The notes under the pieces: model-generated
Seen by the model: only the letters and a program-made list of their open reading frames with translations
The model's database searches: none
What the model was told of the DNA's origin: nothing
Source: Temperatibacter marinus
GTDB taxonomy: Bacteria > Pseudomonadota > Alphaproteobacteria > Sphingomonadales > Kordiimonadaceae
Direction of reading: 5' to 3'
Assembly: GCF_031598375.1 (NCBI RefSeq)
Contig: NZ_CP123872.1
Location: 3,120,800 to 3,184,799, forward strand
DNA: 64,000 bases
Part shown: positions 9,090 through 17,647 of the stretch, one piece after another
How positions within the stretch are numbered: position 1 is the first letter of the stretch
Layout of the letters: every line of letters starts with the position of its first letter
Position numbers and translations under genes: made by a program

Positions 9090-9856
9090 TGATTCGTACA
9101 TCCTTAACAGTCGGACTATTCCTTGCCAGCCTCACTAGCGTCACTGATGATTCATGGGAAAGTATTTTTAATGGGAAAGACCTCAGCGGGTGGACAGTAA
9201 AAATCAAAGGATCAAAAGTTGGCGAAGACCCCTATCAGACATTCTCTGTTCAAGGCGGAGCCATAACAGTTACTTATGATAACTACACACTTTTCAAAAA
9301 TAGATTTGGCCACCTCTTTTTCATGGAAAATCTGTCCCATTATAAACTCAAATTAGACTATCGCTTTACAGGCGATCAAGTAAAGGACGGTGAAGGTTGG
9401 GCCTATAGAAATAGTGGCGTTATGTTGCACGGCCAGCACCCTGAAAGTATGGCAGTGGATCAAGATTTTCCTGTATCTGTAGAGGTGCAATTGCTTGGCG
9501 GCAATGGCAAAGATAACCGATCCACAGCCAATATTTGCACACCGGGCACTCATGTTGAAATTGAAGGAAAACTTGAAAAGAACCACTGTATAAATTCAAC
9601 TTCAAAAACCTATCACGGCGACCAATGGGTTCATCTTGAACTAGAAGTAAAGGGCGGCAAGGTGATCCGGCATAGCATAAACGGAGACAAAGTCTTTGAC
9701 TATGGAGGGGCTGTCTTAGATTCGACAGATCCTGATGCCAAGCGATTGATTGAAAACGGTTTCCCTCTATCTTTGTCCACTGGCTATTTCTCATTACAAT
9801 CGGAAAGCCATCCCGTTCAATTTAAAAATATATTCCTCAAGCGATTAGACAAATAG
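9089..9856 (+). CDS. DUF1080 / 3-keto-glycoside hydrolase-like secreted protein
   Basis: The start ATG overlaps the stop of the GMC gene by one base (TAATG), giving tight coupling; the product is about 255 residues. A hydrophobic leader (IRTSLTVGLFLASL) suggests export. The mature part opens with WESIFNGKDLSGW, the hallmark of DUF1080 (PF06439), a concanavalin-like fold. It continues with LDYRF, NSGVMLHG, VSVEVQLLGG and a terminal FKNIFLKRL strand. Members of this family cleave 3-keto-glycosides produced by GMC-type dehydrogenases, so the gene order dehydrogenase then hydrolase is a coherent two-step periplasmic route. Activity is inferred from family and context. Confidence 0.85.
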   Translation: MIRTSLTVGLFLASLTSVTDDSWESIFNGKDLSGWTVKIKGSKVGEDPYQTFSVQGGAITVTYDNYTLFKNRFGHLFFMENLSHYKLKLDYRFTGDQVKDGEGWAYRNSGVMLHGQHPESMAVDQDFPVSVEVQLLGGNGKDNRSTANICTPGTHVEIEGKLEKNHCINSTSKTYHGDQWVHLELEVKGGKVIRHSINGDKVFDYGGAVLDSTDPDAKRLIENGFPLSLSTGYFSLQSESHPVQFKNIFLKRLDK

Positions 9857-9883
9857 CGTTTCTTTTTCGACTGAGATGACGAA

Positions 9884-9907
9884 GGGGCTTTCTATCAGAA
9901 AAGCCCC
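9884..9907. terminator. Hairpin between convergent genes, probable bidirectional terminator
   Basis: GGGGCTTT at 9884-9891 pairs with AAAGCCCC at 9900-9907 over an 8-base loop. It sits between the stops of the DUF1080 gene (+) and the GH5 gene (-). T-tracts on either side are short, so termination strength is uncertain. Confidence 0.6.
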
Positions 9908-9912
9908 TATTA

Positions 9913-10989
9913 CTATTTCTCGAGTAAGACATCTCGCATTGCTGGAATTGGTTTGCCCTGATCGTCAACAAAACCAAACGCCTTACTTTTATAATTCCAA
10001 TTTGCAGAAGAGATATGGTGCTCTCGGAAAATTTCCATCATATCCTTATACCAAGCCAATCGATCTTTCTCAGAGACAGTGAAGAAGACACCATATTCTC
10101 CGCAGTAGAGAGGCAGCCCTAACTTTTTGGCCTTCGCCAATGGCTTTTCCATCATTTTGAGTAAAGTCTTTTTATCGAACTTCTTACCCACATAGTCTTT
10201 TACAATACCCTGCTGCTCTGAAGGAAGAGCGTTAAAATCCTTCTTCTTTAAGATCGGGCCAGGATAATTCACAGGGCCGTCATAGGGCTTTAAAAAAGTC
10301 CAGGGCGTTTTATAATGACTTAAGAGAAAAGGTTCGTAAAAGTGATAGCTCAAGATGATTTTTCGATCATTTGGAATTTTAAGCTCATCAAACGTATCTG
10401 CTGATTGCCAGCGATTTGACCCAATCACAATCCAGCGATCCGCTTCTAGGGATCGGATTTCAGAGAAGACTTTTTGTACCAGCTTATTCCAATCTTCTGG
10501 ATCGTCAGCTACTGGCTCATTCATTAGCTCGTAGACAAGTTTATCTGTTGGATAGCTTTTTAACTCTTCAGATAAGTCCCGCCACAAATTAATAAATTTC
10601 TCTTGTTCATTTAAATCTGTCCAAAGAGGTTTCTTTTTGGCATTAAAATGATGCGATCGCAAAATATGAAGATCAATAACAACTTTTAAATCATGATGTA
10701 AACTCCACTTGATAACATTGTGCATAAGTTGAAAGGCCACTGCGTCCTTCTGACCATCTTCAAACCACATTTGTTTTTCATCAATTGGTAACCGCACATG
10801 ATCAAAGCCAAGAGACGCAATGTAAGCAATATCTTTCTCAGAGAGAAAGTTTCTTCTATCTTCCCCTGTTCTTGAGGTTTGCGAAATATAGTGAGCGAGG
10901 TTGGTGCCTTTTCCAAGGATCACTTGATCATTAGCCTGAGATAAAAAGCTGAAGAGACAGACACTAAGAATGAGGACTAACTGTTTCAT
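9913..10989 (-). CDS. Glycoside hydrolase family 5 (cellulase-like), secreted
   Basis: This is a 358-residue GH5-type (beta/alpha)8 hydrolase with an N-terminal signal (KQLVLILSVCLFSFLSQA). The early strand motif FDHVRLPID, VVIDLHILRSHH, the acid/base Glu in YELMNEPV near residue 156 and the nucleophile Glu in LYCGEYGVF near 302-310 are all visible. GH5 retaining enzymes act on beta-1,4 glucans, mannans and related glycans; the exact substrate is not readable. AAGGAG precedes the ATG. It is the third gene of a minus-strand run after a gluconolactonase-like protein and a GntP permease, with a 12-base gap to the permease, so polymer cleavage and sugar-acid uptake appear co-regulated. Confidence 0.88.
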   Translation of the reverse strand: MKQLVLILSVCLFSFLSQANDQVILGKGTNLAHYISQTSRTGEDRRNFLSEKDIAYIASLGFDHVRLPIDEKQMWFEDGQKDAVAFQLMHNVIKWSLHHDLKVVIDLHILRSHHFNAKKKPLWTDLNEQEKFINLWRDLSEELKSYPTDKLVYELMNEPVADDPEDWNKLVQKVFSEIRSLEADRWIVIGSNRWQSADTFDELKIPNDRKIILSYHFYEPFLLSHYKTPWTFLKPYDGPVNYPGPILKKKDFNALPSEQQGIVKDYVGKKFDKKTLLKMMEKPLAKAKKLGLPLYCGEYGVFFTVSEKDRLAWYKDMMEIFREHHISSANWNYKSKAFGFVDDQGKPIPAMRDVLLEK

Positions 10990-11001
10990 AGATCGAGCTC
11001 C

Positions 11002-12363
11002 TTAAACGATAAAATAAAGGATTAACAATGTACCAAAACCAGCTAAACTCACAAGGCTAGAGCTCACTGTCCAAGTCTTGGCCGTTTGAACGGGAGTTAG
11101 ATTAAAATACCGACTTACTAACCAGAACCCACTATCATTTACATGAGAAAAGCCTGTTGCTCCTGCCGCGATCGCAATCACAAGCATTGCTGTTTCTTGA
11201 GGGCTTAAGGTAAAGGAGGAGAGAAGCGGTGCCATGAAGCCTGCGGCTGTTATCATCGCAACTGTTGCTGAGCCTTGGGCAATACGAACCACTGCGGCAA
11301 TAATATAAGCGGCAACGATGGGAGCGAACCCTATAGAAATAATAGAATCCGCGATAATTGTTCCCGCCCCCGTATCAATCAGAATTTGCTTAAAAGCGCC
11401 CCCAGCACCAGTGACCAATATGATCACTCCTGCAGGCTCCAATGCCCTCTCTATAGCTTTTTTAAAATCATTTTTCCCTTCAAGCGTCGTTGGCCTAAAC
11501 AGCTGATAAGCTAAAGCGCAGCTCAATAATAGGGCTGCAAAGGGGTGACCTAAAAATAAAATCACATCAAAACCAACCCCGGAAAGTTTCATCATTTTTA
11601 TCAGGCTCGCCCCCAAAATTAGCCCCATAGGCAGGGCAATGATGAATAGACATTTTCCGACTAAATTATAAGAGCCGGGCTCGTCTTTTGAAACACTCGT
11701 CTCAAGCTGTCGGTTTTCTTCTATTGGAGGCAACCATTTTATTTTTTCTGCGAATCTCACCCATAACGGACCAGCCACAGTGACAGCAACTAGACCAGAA
11801 ATAAATCCATAAAAGATCACTAAACCGATTTCCGCGCCGAGCAAATTGGCAACAGCAATCGGACCAGGTGTCGGGGGGATAAAAGCATGGGCTGTTGCTA
11901 ATCCAGCTAGGAGTGGTAAGGCCAGATACATGACAGGTTTTTGAATTTTCTGAGCCAAAGCAAAGAGGATCGGGGCAACAATAATCAAAGCCACATCAAA
12001 AAATACTGGAATAGCAATGAGAAGGCCTAAAAAGGCAAGCACCCAATCCAACATAGTCTTAGGTGTCTTGGAGGTGACAAAGTTAGAGAGCTGTTCTATT
12101 CCACCGCTTTTGTGAATAAGAACCCCAAGCATAGATCCGAGACCTACGACCACAGCAATGAACCCAAGTGTTCCACCCATACCATTTTGTACGGCTGAGA
12201 GGGTTTTATCCACACCAAGACCAGCCAGCAACCCAGCTAACAAACTTGCTGTCAACAAGGCTGGAAAGGGTGATATCCGAAAGCGAATAATCATTACCAA
12301 CAGTATGATTACCGCTAAAACAGTTGATAGAACGGCCCTATGGTTTATAAAAAAATCAATCAT
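11002..12363 (-). CDS. GntP-family gluconate:H+ symporter
   Basis: This 453-residue, highly hydrophobic permease fits GntP in length and in motifs such as FRISPFPALLTASLLAGL near the N-terminus, VFFDVALIIVAPILFALAQ, FIPPTPGPIAVA and the C-terminal GFSHVNDSGFWLVSRYF. Family members import gluconate or related sugar acids with protons. It follows the SMP-30/gluconolactonase-like gene by 6 bases and precedes the GH5 gene, forming a three-gene minus-strand operon. Gluconokinase lies just beyond on the opposite strand, giving a complete lactone-to-6-phosphogluconate route. Confidence 0.92.
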   Translation of the reverse strand: MIDFFINHRAVLSTVLAVIILLVMIIRFRISPFPALLTASLLAGLLAGLGVDKTLSAVQNGMGGTLGFIAVVVGLGSMLGVLIHKSGGIEQLSNFVTSKTPKTMLDWVLAFLGLLIAIPVFFDVALIIVAPILFALAQKIQKPVMYLALPLLAGLATAHAFIPPTPGPIAVANLLGAEIGLVIFYGFISGLVAVTVAGPLWVRFAEKIKWLPPIEENRQLETSVSKDEPGSYNLVGKCLFIIALPMGLILGASLIKMMKLSGVGFDVILFLGHPFAALLLSCALAYQLFRPTTLEGKNDFKKAIERALEPAGVIILVTGAGGAFKQILIDTGAGTIIADSIISIGFAPIVAAYIIAAVVRIAQGSATVAMITAAGFMAPLLSSFTLSPQETAMLVIAIAAGATGFSHVNDSGFWLVSRYFNLTPVQTAKTWTVSSSLVSLAGFGTLLILYFIV

Positions 12364-12369
12364 AATGCC

Positions 12370-13353
12370 TTACCACCCTTTGACTTTGGTCTGAACTTTC
12401 AACAACCTGCCTTGTGCTGCAATAAACAGGGTCTGCCCATCCTCGCCAAAGGCACAATTTGCAGATAAACTCTCCAGGCGAATTTGGCCAAGCGGTTTAC
12501 CTTCTGGAGAGAGAATAAAGACACCCCCAGGGCCGGTAAGAAAGATATGCCCTGAGGTCGCAATTGTCATACCATCTGGCATACCTTTCAACCCTGACTC
12601 AAGATAACTTTTCATATCAAACAATAGCTTCTTTTCCTGAACTTTCCCTTCTTCAGACAATCTATAACCGTATAAGTGCGGCGTGTTAGGATCAGAGACA
12701 GCCACGTAAAGCATTTTTTGATCAGGAGAGAGAGCCACACCGTTGGGAAAAGACAGGTCTTTATCTATGACTGAGGTTTGCCCATTGTTCCCATGATAAT
12801 AGACACCGCTGAAATCAATCTCTCTTAAAGGTGAAGTTAAGACACCTTCTAACCCGTAAGGTGGATCTGTAAAATACAGCCCCCCGGACTGGGTCGGTAT
12901 AATATCGTTAGGGCTATTAAATTTTTTCCCCTTATAGGTCTCAACAACAGCTGATCTCTCTAAGGTCTTTAGATTAAGAATTTCCACACGGCGGAGACCA
13001 TGGTTAGCCATCATGAGACGATCTCCTCCTAAATAATACAGACCATTTGTACCTGGTTCTCGAAAGCCTGCAGCCTGGCGAGGATCAATCCCACTTGGAT
13101 CAAGAAAAGGTGTTACGCCCTCAGTTGTCGACCACTGATAGGACCGATTTTCTGGTACATCTGAAAAATATAACTTCTGCCTTTTTTTGTCCCATGCCGG
13201 GCCTTCAAGCCACCGATGGCCTTTAGACAAAGTCATAATTGATGCCTCGGTATCTATGACTTCATTCAATGCTGGATCAAATTGAATTATTCTATCTTGA
13301 GCACTGATCGATGGACTAAAAAATACGATAATTAAAAAGACAAATCTAGCCAT
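12370..13353 (-). CDS. Secreted SMP-30/gluconolactonase-like beta-propeller
   Basis: This is a 327-residue protein with a clear signal peptide (ARFVFLIIVFFSPSISA), so it should act in the periplasm. The body matches the SMP-30/gluconolactonase/LRE-like propeller: LEGPAWDKKRQKLYFSDVP, FNSPNDIIPTQSGGLYFTDP (positions near residues 140-160), FPNGVALSPDQKMLYVA and MPDGMTIATSGHIFLTGPGG contain the usual metal-site Glu, Asn and Asp residues. It would hydrolyse sugar lactones made by the GMC dehydrogenases to sugar acids for uptake by the adjacent GntP permease. It is the first gene of the operon, divergent from gluconokinase across an 87-base gap. Confidence 0.88.
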   Translation of the reverse strand: MARFVFLIIVFFSPSISAQDRIIQFDPALNEVIDTEASIMTLSKGHRWLEGPAWDKKRQKLYFSDVPENRSYQWSTTEGVTPFLDPSGIDPRQAAGFREPGTNGLYYLGGDRLMMANHGLRRVEILNLKTLERSAVVETYKGKKFNSPNDIIPTQSGGLYFTDPPYGLEGVLTSPLREIDFSGVYYHGNNGQTSVIDKDLSFPNGVALSPDQKMLYVAVSDPNTPHLYGYRLSEEGKVQEKKLLFDMKSYLESGLKGMPDGMTIATSGHIFLTGPGGVFILSPEGKPLGQIRLESLSANCAFGEDGQTLFIAAQGRLLKVQTKVKGW

Positions 13354-13440
13354 GCCCTCTTCTCCCTATAATCCTTATTTAAAGCTTGCCAACTTCTATT
13401 TTTGTTTGCACACTCCCGTTCAAAATACAAAGGAAAGCCA

Positions 13441-13929
13441 ATGATTTTGATCGTTATGGGTGTTAGCGGCACTGGGAAATCCACTATTGCCCAAGCGCTT
13501 TCTCAGGCCCTTACCATCCCCACACTAGAAGCCGATGATTATCACCCTCAAATGAACATCGACAAAATGTCTGCCGGTATCCCGCTAACTGAAAAAGATC
13601 GCCTACCCTGGTTGCAGGCCCTCTCAACAGAATTAAAAGACTGTGATCAAAAACAACAATCAGTCATTCTCGCTTGTTCCGCTCTGACAGAAAAGTCTAG
13701 AGACATTTTGCAGGGCACTCTTTCTTCAGTCACTTATATTCATCTAACAGGATCCAGAGATCTCATCCTCAGCCGTATGGCCTCTCGATCAGATCACTTT
13801 ATGCCAACGTCACTTCTAGACAGCCAACTCGATACGCTTGAGCCCCCTATTGAAGCAATCAAGGTGGACATCTCCCAGTCTATTGACGAGATAACCACCT
13901 TCATTTGTTCTTCCTTAAATGGCGCCTGA
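13441..13929 (+). CDS. gntK: Gluconokinase
   Basis: This 162-residue kinase phosphorylates gluconate to 6-phosphogluconate with ATP. The P-loop VMGVSGTGKSTIAQAL lies at residues 4-20, and the substrate-side motifs LEADDYHPQMNIDKMSAGIP and DRLPWLQ follow, as in GntK. The start at 13441 is preferred since AAAGGAAAG precedes it and the P-loop then sits at the usual distance from the N-terminus; an upstream in-frame ATG at 13402 would add 13 residues. The end overlaps the convergent GMC gene by 15 bases. It completes lactonase, permease and kinase steps for gluconate. Confidence 0.92.
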   Translation: MILIVMGVSGTGKSTIAQALSQALTIPTLEADDYHPQMNIDKMSAGIPLTEKDRLPWLQALSTELKDCDQKQQSVILACSALTEKSRDILQGTLSSVTYIHLTGSRDLILSRMASRSDHFMPTSLLDSQLDTLEPPIEAIKVDISQSIDEITTFICSSLNGA

Positions 13930-15612
13930 TTTCATCAACTTATCAGCATGGTCTGCAGCTCTAGCCGTCAGAGCCATGAACGTAAGAGATGGATTTTGGC
14001 AGGCCGTTGAGGCAAACGCAGCACCATCTGTCACAAATAAATTTGCCACATCATGAGACTGGTTGTAGCCATTGAGGTAACTCGTTTTAGGGTCATGTCC
14101 CATACGAGCGGTCCCGACTTCGTGTATAGCGTTTCCAACTTTAGGGGGACCATTCCACCCTGTAACATTTTTAAAGCCAGCAGCCTCTAAAATGTTAATC
14201 GCTTGAACTTTCATGTCCTCTTTCATCTTTATCTCATTCTCACCGTAGGCAGCCGAAATTGAAACCACAGGCATACCTAATGGATCTAATCGCTTATCAT
14301 TCAGTTCAATCTTGTTATCATAGTTAGGAAGCATCTCACCAAATCCGACAATAGACATGCCCCAAGAGCCTGGGCTTTGGATAGATTTTTTAAAGTCTTC
14401 TCCAATGCCCTTTTGGCCCCAACTGCCTTGCCATCCACCGCGACTGGCACCCCCTTGATAACCAAAACCACGAATATATTCATCCGTCTGTTCTGTCACA
14501 TTCATAAAGCGTGGAATATACAAGCTGGTCGGGCGACGGCCTTTATAGTAAACATCTTCATAGCCATCCATACGTCCAGCAGCCCCAGACCCTGCCACAT
14601 GATCCATCAAATATCGACCAAGAACACCACTTGAGTTTCCGATACCATTTTCAAAGGTTTCGCTTCTTGAATTTAAAAGGATCTGCGTCGTTGCAATTGT
14701 AGAGGCACACATAAAGACAACACGAGCCTTAAAGGTCTTTGTCTCCTTGGTAATAGTATCAATAACCTTAACCCCCGTCGCTTTCTTAGTTTTGGGATCG
14801 TAAGTAACACTATGCGCAGTTTTATTTGAAAGCAGGGTTAAATTCCCAGTCCTCTCCGCTGCAGGCAGCGTCGCAGATAAGCTTGAAAAATACCCGCCCC
14901 AAGAACACCCGCGCTGACACTGATCTCTTGATTGACAAAGGCCACGTCCCAGTGCCATCTGCTCTTCAGTCGGCTCTGTTAAGTGAGCACAGCGGCCAAT
15001 AATTAACTTGCGAGAGCCTTTATAGGCTTTCTCAAGGCGCGCCTTAGCATCCTTTTCAACAATATTCATCTCATGTGGTTTTTGATAAATACTATCTGGC
15101 AATTGCGGTAAATTTTCTACTGAGCCGCTGATCCCTGCAAATTTCTCAACATAGTCGTACCAAGGCTCAACATCTTTATAACGAATTGGCCAATCAATGC
15201 CGTGACCGTCTTTTTTATTAGCTTCAAAATCCATCTCGCTAAACCGATAACTTTGACGGTGCCATAAGACAGATTTCCCGCCGACTTTGGAACTTCTAAC
15301 CCACTGAATTGGCTTATCTTCAGGAAATTCATATGGGTTTTCACGGTCATTGAGAAAGTGATGCTTTGTATATTCGTTAAAAGCATAACATTCGCTGTTA
15401 GTTTCGTAATCTCTTTTGGCTTCGTCTTCATTGACCTGGCCGCGATTAGGCATGTCCCAAGGGGGCGTAAATTCTGTTTTATACTCGCCGTGGGTTAGAT
15501 CTCCCCCACGATCAAGCACCAATGTTTTATAGCCTTTTACAGTAAATTCTTTAGCCGCCCAGCCACCGGACATACCGGAGCCTACAACAATGACATCAAA
15601 TTCTTCAGACAT
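13915..15612 (-). CDS. GMC-family FAD sugar dehydrogenase, large subunit (second copy)
   Basis: This 565-residue protein is a clear paralogue of the GMC enzyme at 7395. It shares VVGSGMSGG, the Cys-rich [17 protein letters not shown] segment, an almost identical [19 protein letters not shown] stretch, and the C-terminal IHEVGTARMGHDPKTS and ACQNPSLTF segments carrying the catalytic His and Asn. There is no signal peptide. It follows its Tat-bearing small subunit by 9 bases. Two parallel dehydrogenase pairs in one locus suggest different substrates or regulation. Its 3' end overlaps gluconokinase on the opposite strand. Confidence 0.92.
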   Translation of the reverse strand: MSEEFDVIVVGSGMSGGWAAKEFTVKGYKTLVLDRGGDLTHGEYKTEFTPPWDMPNRGQVNEDEAKRDYETNSECYAFNEYTKHHFLNDRENPYEFPEDKPIQWVRSSKVGGKSVLWHRQSYRFSEMDFEANKKDGHGIDWPIRYKDVEPWYDYVEKFAGISGSVENLPQLPDSIYQKPHEMNIVEKDAKARLEKAYKGSRKLIIGRCAHLTEPTEEQMALGRGLCQSRDQCQRGCSWGGYFSSLSATLPAAERTGNLTLLSNKTAHSVTYDPKTKKATGVKVIDTITKETKTFKARVVFMCASTIATTQILLNSRSETFENGIGNSSGVLGRYLMDHVAGSGAAGRMDGYEDVYYKGRRPTSLYIPRFMNVTEQTDEYIRGFGYQGGASRGGWQGSWGQKGIGEDFKKSIQSPGSWGMSIVGFGEMLPNYDNKIELNDKRLDPLGMPVVSISAAYGENEIKMKEDMKVQAINILEAAGFKNVTGWNGPPKVGNAIHEVGTARMGHDPKTSYLNGYNQSHDVANLFVTDGAAFASTACQNPSLTFMALTARAADHADKLMKSGAI

Positions 15613-15621
15613 AGTATTTCC

Positions 15622-16164
15622 TTAAGTCGACCAAGTTTTTGGATAATCAGCGAGTGCCACCTGATGATAGGGCCCTGGCACTGGGTCATAGGCAAGCTCT
15701 TCTTCCGCCCCGATTTGAGACGTATAATAGCCCATAACAGTGAACTGCTTGGTATATTTATAAAAGTTCGTAATAGGTTTTTCGGCATACATTCGATCAT
15801 CCAGTTTCGCTACAAGCTGTGTTTGCTTCTTCAAACTCATCTCAAGAAAATTCGGATTTTCTTTCTGAAACACTTTTAAAAGTGCTTTATAGCCTTTTGC
15901 TTTCTCTTCTGAATAGACTGAGGCGAATAAGTGATCGATAAAAAATCCGACACCTGCTTTTTCGGCACCGCCTGTCTCAGTATCGGGTATTATGATATCA
16001 GCAATCTTAGTGACAACTTCAAACTCTGATTGAGTTAAAAACTTAAGGGCCGAGGGCCCATCAAATGATAAATAGGCTTCATAAGCTGATCCAGCCTGGG
16101 CAACAGCTTGCGAGCCCATCAAGGCTGTTAGGCCCATTAAAAATTTACGTTTCGTGATCTTCAT
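15622..16164 (-). CDS. Tat-exported small subunit of the second GMC dehydrogenase
   Basis: This 180-residue protein is a paralogue of the one at 6854. The leader TKRKFLMGLTALMGSQAVA is a twin-arginine-type signal with a KR in place of RR, which Tat can tolerate. The rest shows FLTQSEFEVVTKIADIIIP and a closing DPVPGPYHQVALADYP, as in gluconate 2-dehydrogenase subunit 3 proteins. It should escort the downstream large subunit to the periplasm. A LacI-type half-palindrome lies about 310 bases upstream at 16475, so the pair may belong to the same regulon as the first cluster. Confidence 0.85.
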   Translation of the reverse strand: MKITKRKFLMGLTALMGSQAVAQAGSAYEAYLSFDGPSALKFLTQSEFEVVTKIADIIIPDTETGGAEKAGVGFFIDHLFASVYSEEKAKGYKALLKVFQKENPNFLEMSLKKQTQLVAKLDDRMYAEKPITNFYKYTKQFTVMGYYTSQIGAEEELAYDPVPGPYHQVALADYPKTWST

Positions 16165-16474
16165 TTCACCACATCCTTATGTATTATAAGTACAATTTCC
16201 ATATGAGTTGAGAGATACAAACAAACCCGACGCAATCACACTCTGTGCCTGACCCCAGACATAAAAAATCCTTTCCGCAAAAGGCATTTAAAACACCCCG
16301 CAGATAAGGACCATGACCGTATGCACTATAGCATTATACGTCGAATATTTTCATTCCCCTGGAAATCTCTTTCCCCGCCTAATAAGACTACTTTCCAACT
16401 GGATGAAAAGCAGGGTCTCCTCCCCCTTGCAATTCAGCATCTTATTAAGCTTCAGCGCTATGATACACATATAA

Positions 16475-16488
16475 TGTAAGCGTTTACA
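16475..16488. promoter_or_regulatory. Second LacI-like operator in the 412-bp gap upstream of the dehydrogenase pair
   Basis: TGTAAGCGTTTACA is a 14-bp near-palindrome with a central GCG, similar to the perfect site at 4473 (TGTAACCGGTTACA). It lies in the 16165-16576 non-coding stretch upstream of the second small-subunit gene. The rest of that gap shows only AT-rich sequence and no convincing ORF. Confidence 0.6.
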
Positions 16489-16576
16489 AGTCATTTCCTG
16501 ACTATTTTTTTCATCGAAAAACTGTAAATAAACACGCTCATTCAATCACAGAATATCAAGCTCTAATAAGTGAGAG

Positions 16577-17542
16577 TTAAAGAGAATATGCCAGCCGATA
16601 CCCGGACAGAAAAGCCTTCTCGACCTTGCCGCCTAGGCACCAATCTCCAACAGCATATAAGGGCAAGTCATTATGCTGCCAAAAGTCCTGACCAAGCGGA
16701 CTTGTCACAGCCGCATAACGCCAACGATGGACCTGACTGTGACCCACTGAGTGATATGAAACTTGAAGCAAGTTTTCCACTTCAGTGAGCATGGTGCCTT
16801 TGACATCATTCAGGTCTTGCTCTTGCATTTTTTCCGCCCATATATTCGTTGATTGTACTATCAGAGACGAGGGCGAGCGACGACCTGGCTTCCGAGAATT
16901 GACTGCTATCCATCCAAGTAAATTCTCTTCTACTTTCGCCCCATCAAACTCAGGGAGGGGTAGATTTTCACCCCCAAGCATAAGACTAATACAGCCCTGC
17001 ATGATAACGGAATTGAACACCCTCTTGTCGTAAATATAATTGGAACATAAATCGAGAAACTGAGGCAGAGGAATCGCTGAGATCACTTTATCATAAGGGC
17101 CATAGGATTTTCCAAGCTGATCAGTCAGTGTAAAGCCTTCAGAGGAACGATACTCAATGCCTTGAATATTTATTCCAAGGGTACAGCAAAGCTCTTTAGC
17201 CATCTCTTTGCAGAGGCTTGTCATTTTATCGACGCCTACATATCGAGTGCCTGCGCCGTGATAGGGGGTGAAAACACCCCCCTTAATGGTCACAAATTGA
17301 CCCTGCCATTCTGAGACATAGGGAGAAAATATTTTCTTTTCCAAGAAGGCTTTAAATTCTGGAGAATTAACCGTAAAAAATTGAGCGCCGTGATCGAATT
17401 GATAAGGGGGCGCATGACGCGTTGACATACGCCCACTCACGCCCCTTGCTTTCTCAAACACTTGAACCGAATACTGGCCTTTCAAATGATGAGCCGCTGT
17501 TAATCCAGACAAGCCAGCCCCAATGATTGCAATTGTCTGCAT
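16577..17542 (-). CDS. Renalase-like NAD(P)/FAD-dependent oxidoreductase
   Basis: This is a flavoprotein of about 321 residues. It begins with a Rossmann FAD motif (IAIIGAGLSGLTAAHHL), then VFEKARGVSGRMSTRH and FDHGAQFFTV, which are typical of the bacterial renalase-like amine oxidase group. The start at 17542 is chosen so that the dinucleotide fold lies at the N-terminus; AAGGAA lies upstream. The C-terminal segment LYAVGDWCLGGKVEKAFLSG is the usual second FAD-contact motif. No direct link with sugar catabolism is evident, so it may be a neighbour by chance. Confidence 0.85.
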   Translation of the reverse strand: MQTIAIIGAGLSGLTAAHHLKGQYSVQVFEKARGVSGRMSTRHAPPYQFDHGAQFFTVNSPEFKAFLEKKIFSPYVSEWQGQFVTIKGGVFTPYHGAGTRYVGVDKMTSLCKEMAKELCCTLGINIQGIEYRSSEGFTLTDQLGKSYGPYDKVISAIPLPQFLDLCSNYIYDKRVFNSVIMQGCISLMLGGENLPLPEFDGAKVEENLLGWIAVNSRKPGRRSPSSLIVQSTNIWAEKMQEQDLNDVKGTMLTEVENLLQVSYHSVGHSQVHRWRYAAVTSPLGQDFWQHNDLPLYAVGDWCLGGKVEKAFLSGYRLAYSL

Positions 17543-17647
17543 CCAGAAATTCCTTATTATTCCGCTTACACTAGGGTCATCTTGATAGGGTGATTTTTCA
17601 GCCCCCAATCAGCGGCCTACCCAACTCAATCAACCGTGGAAATGCGT

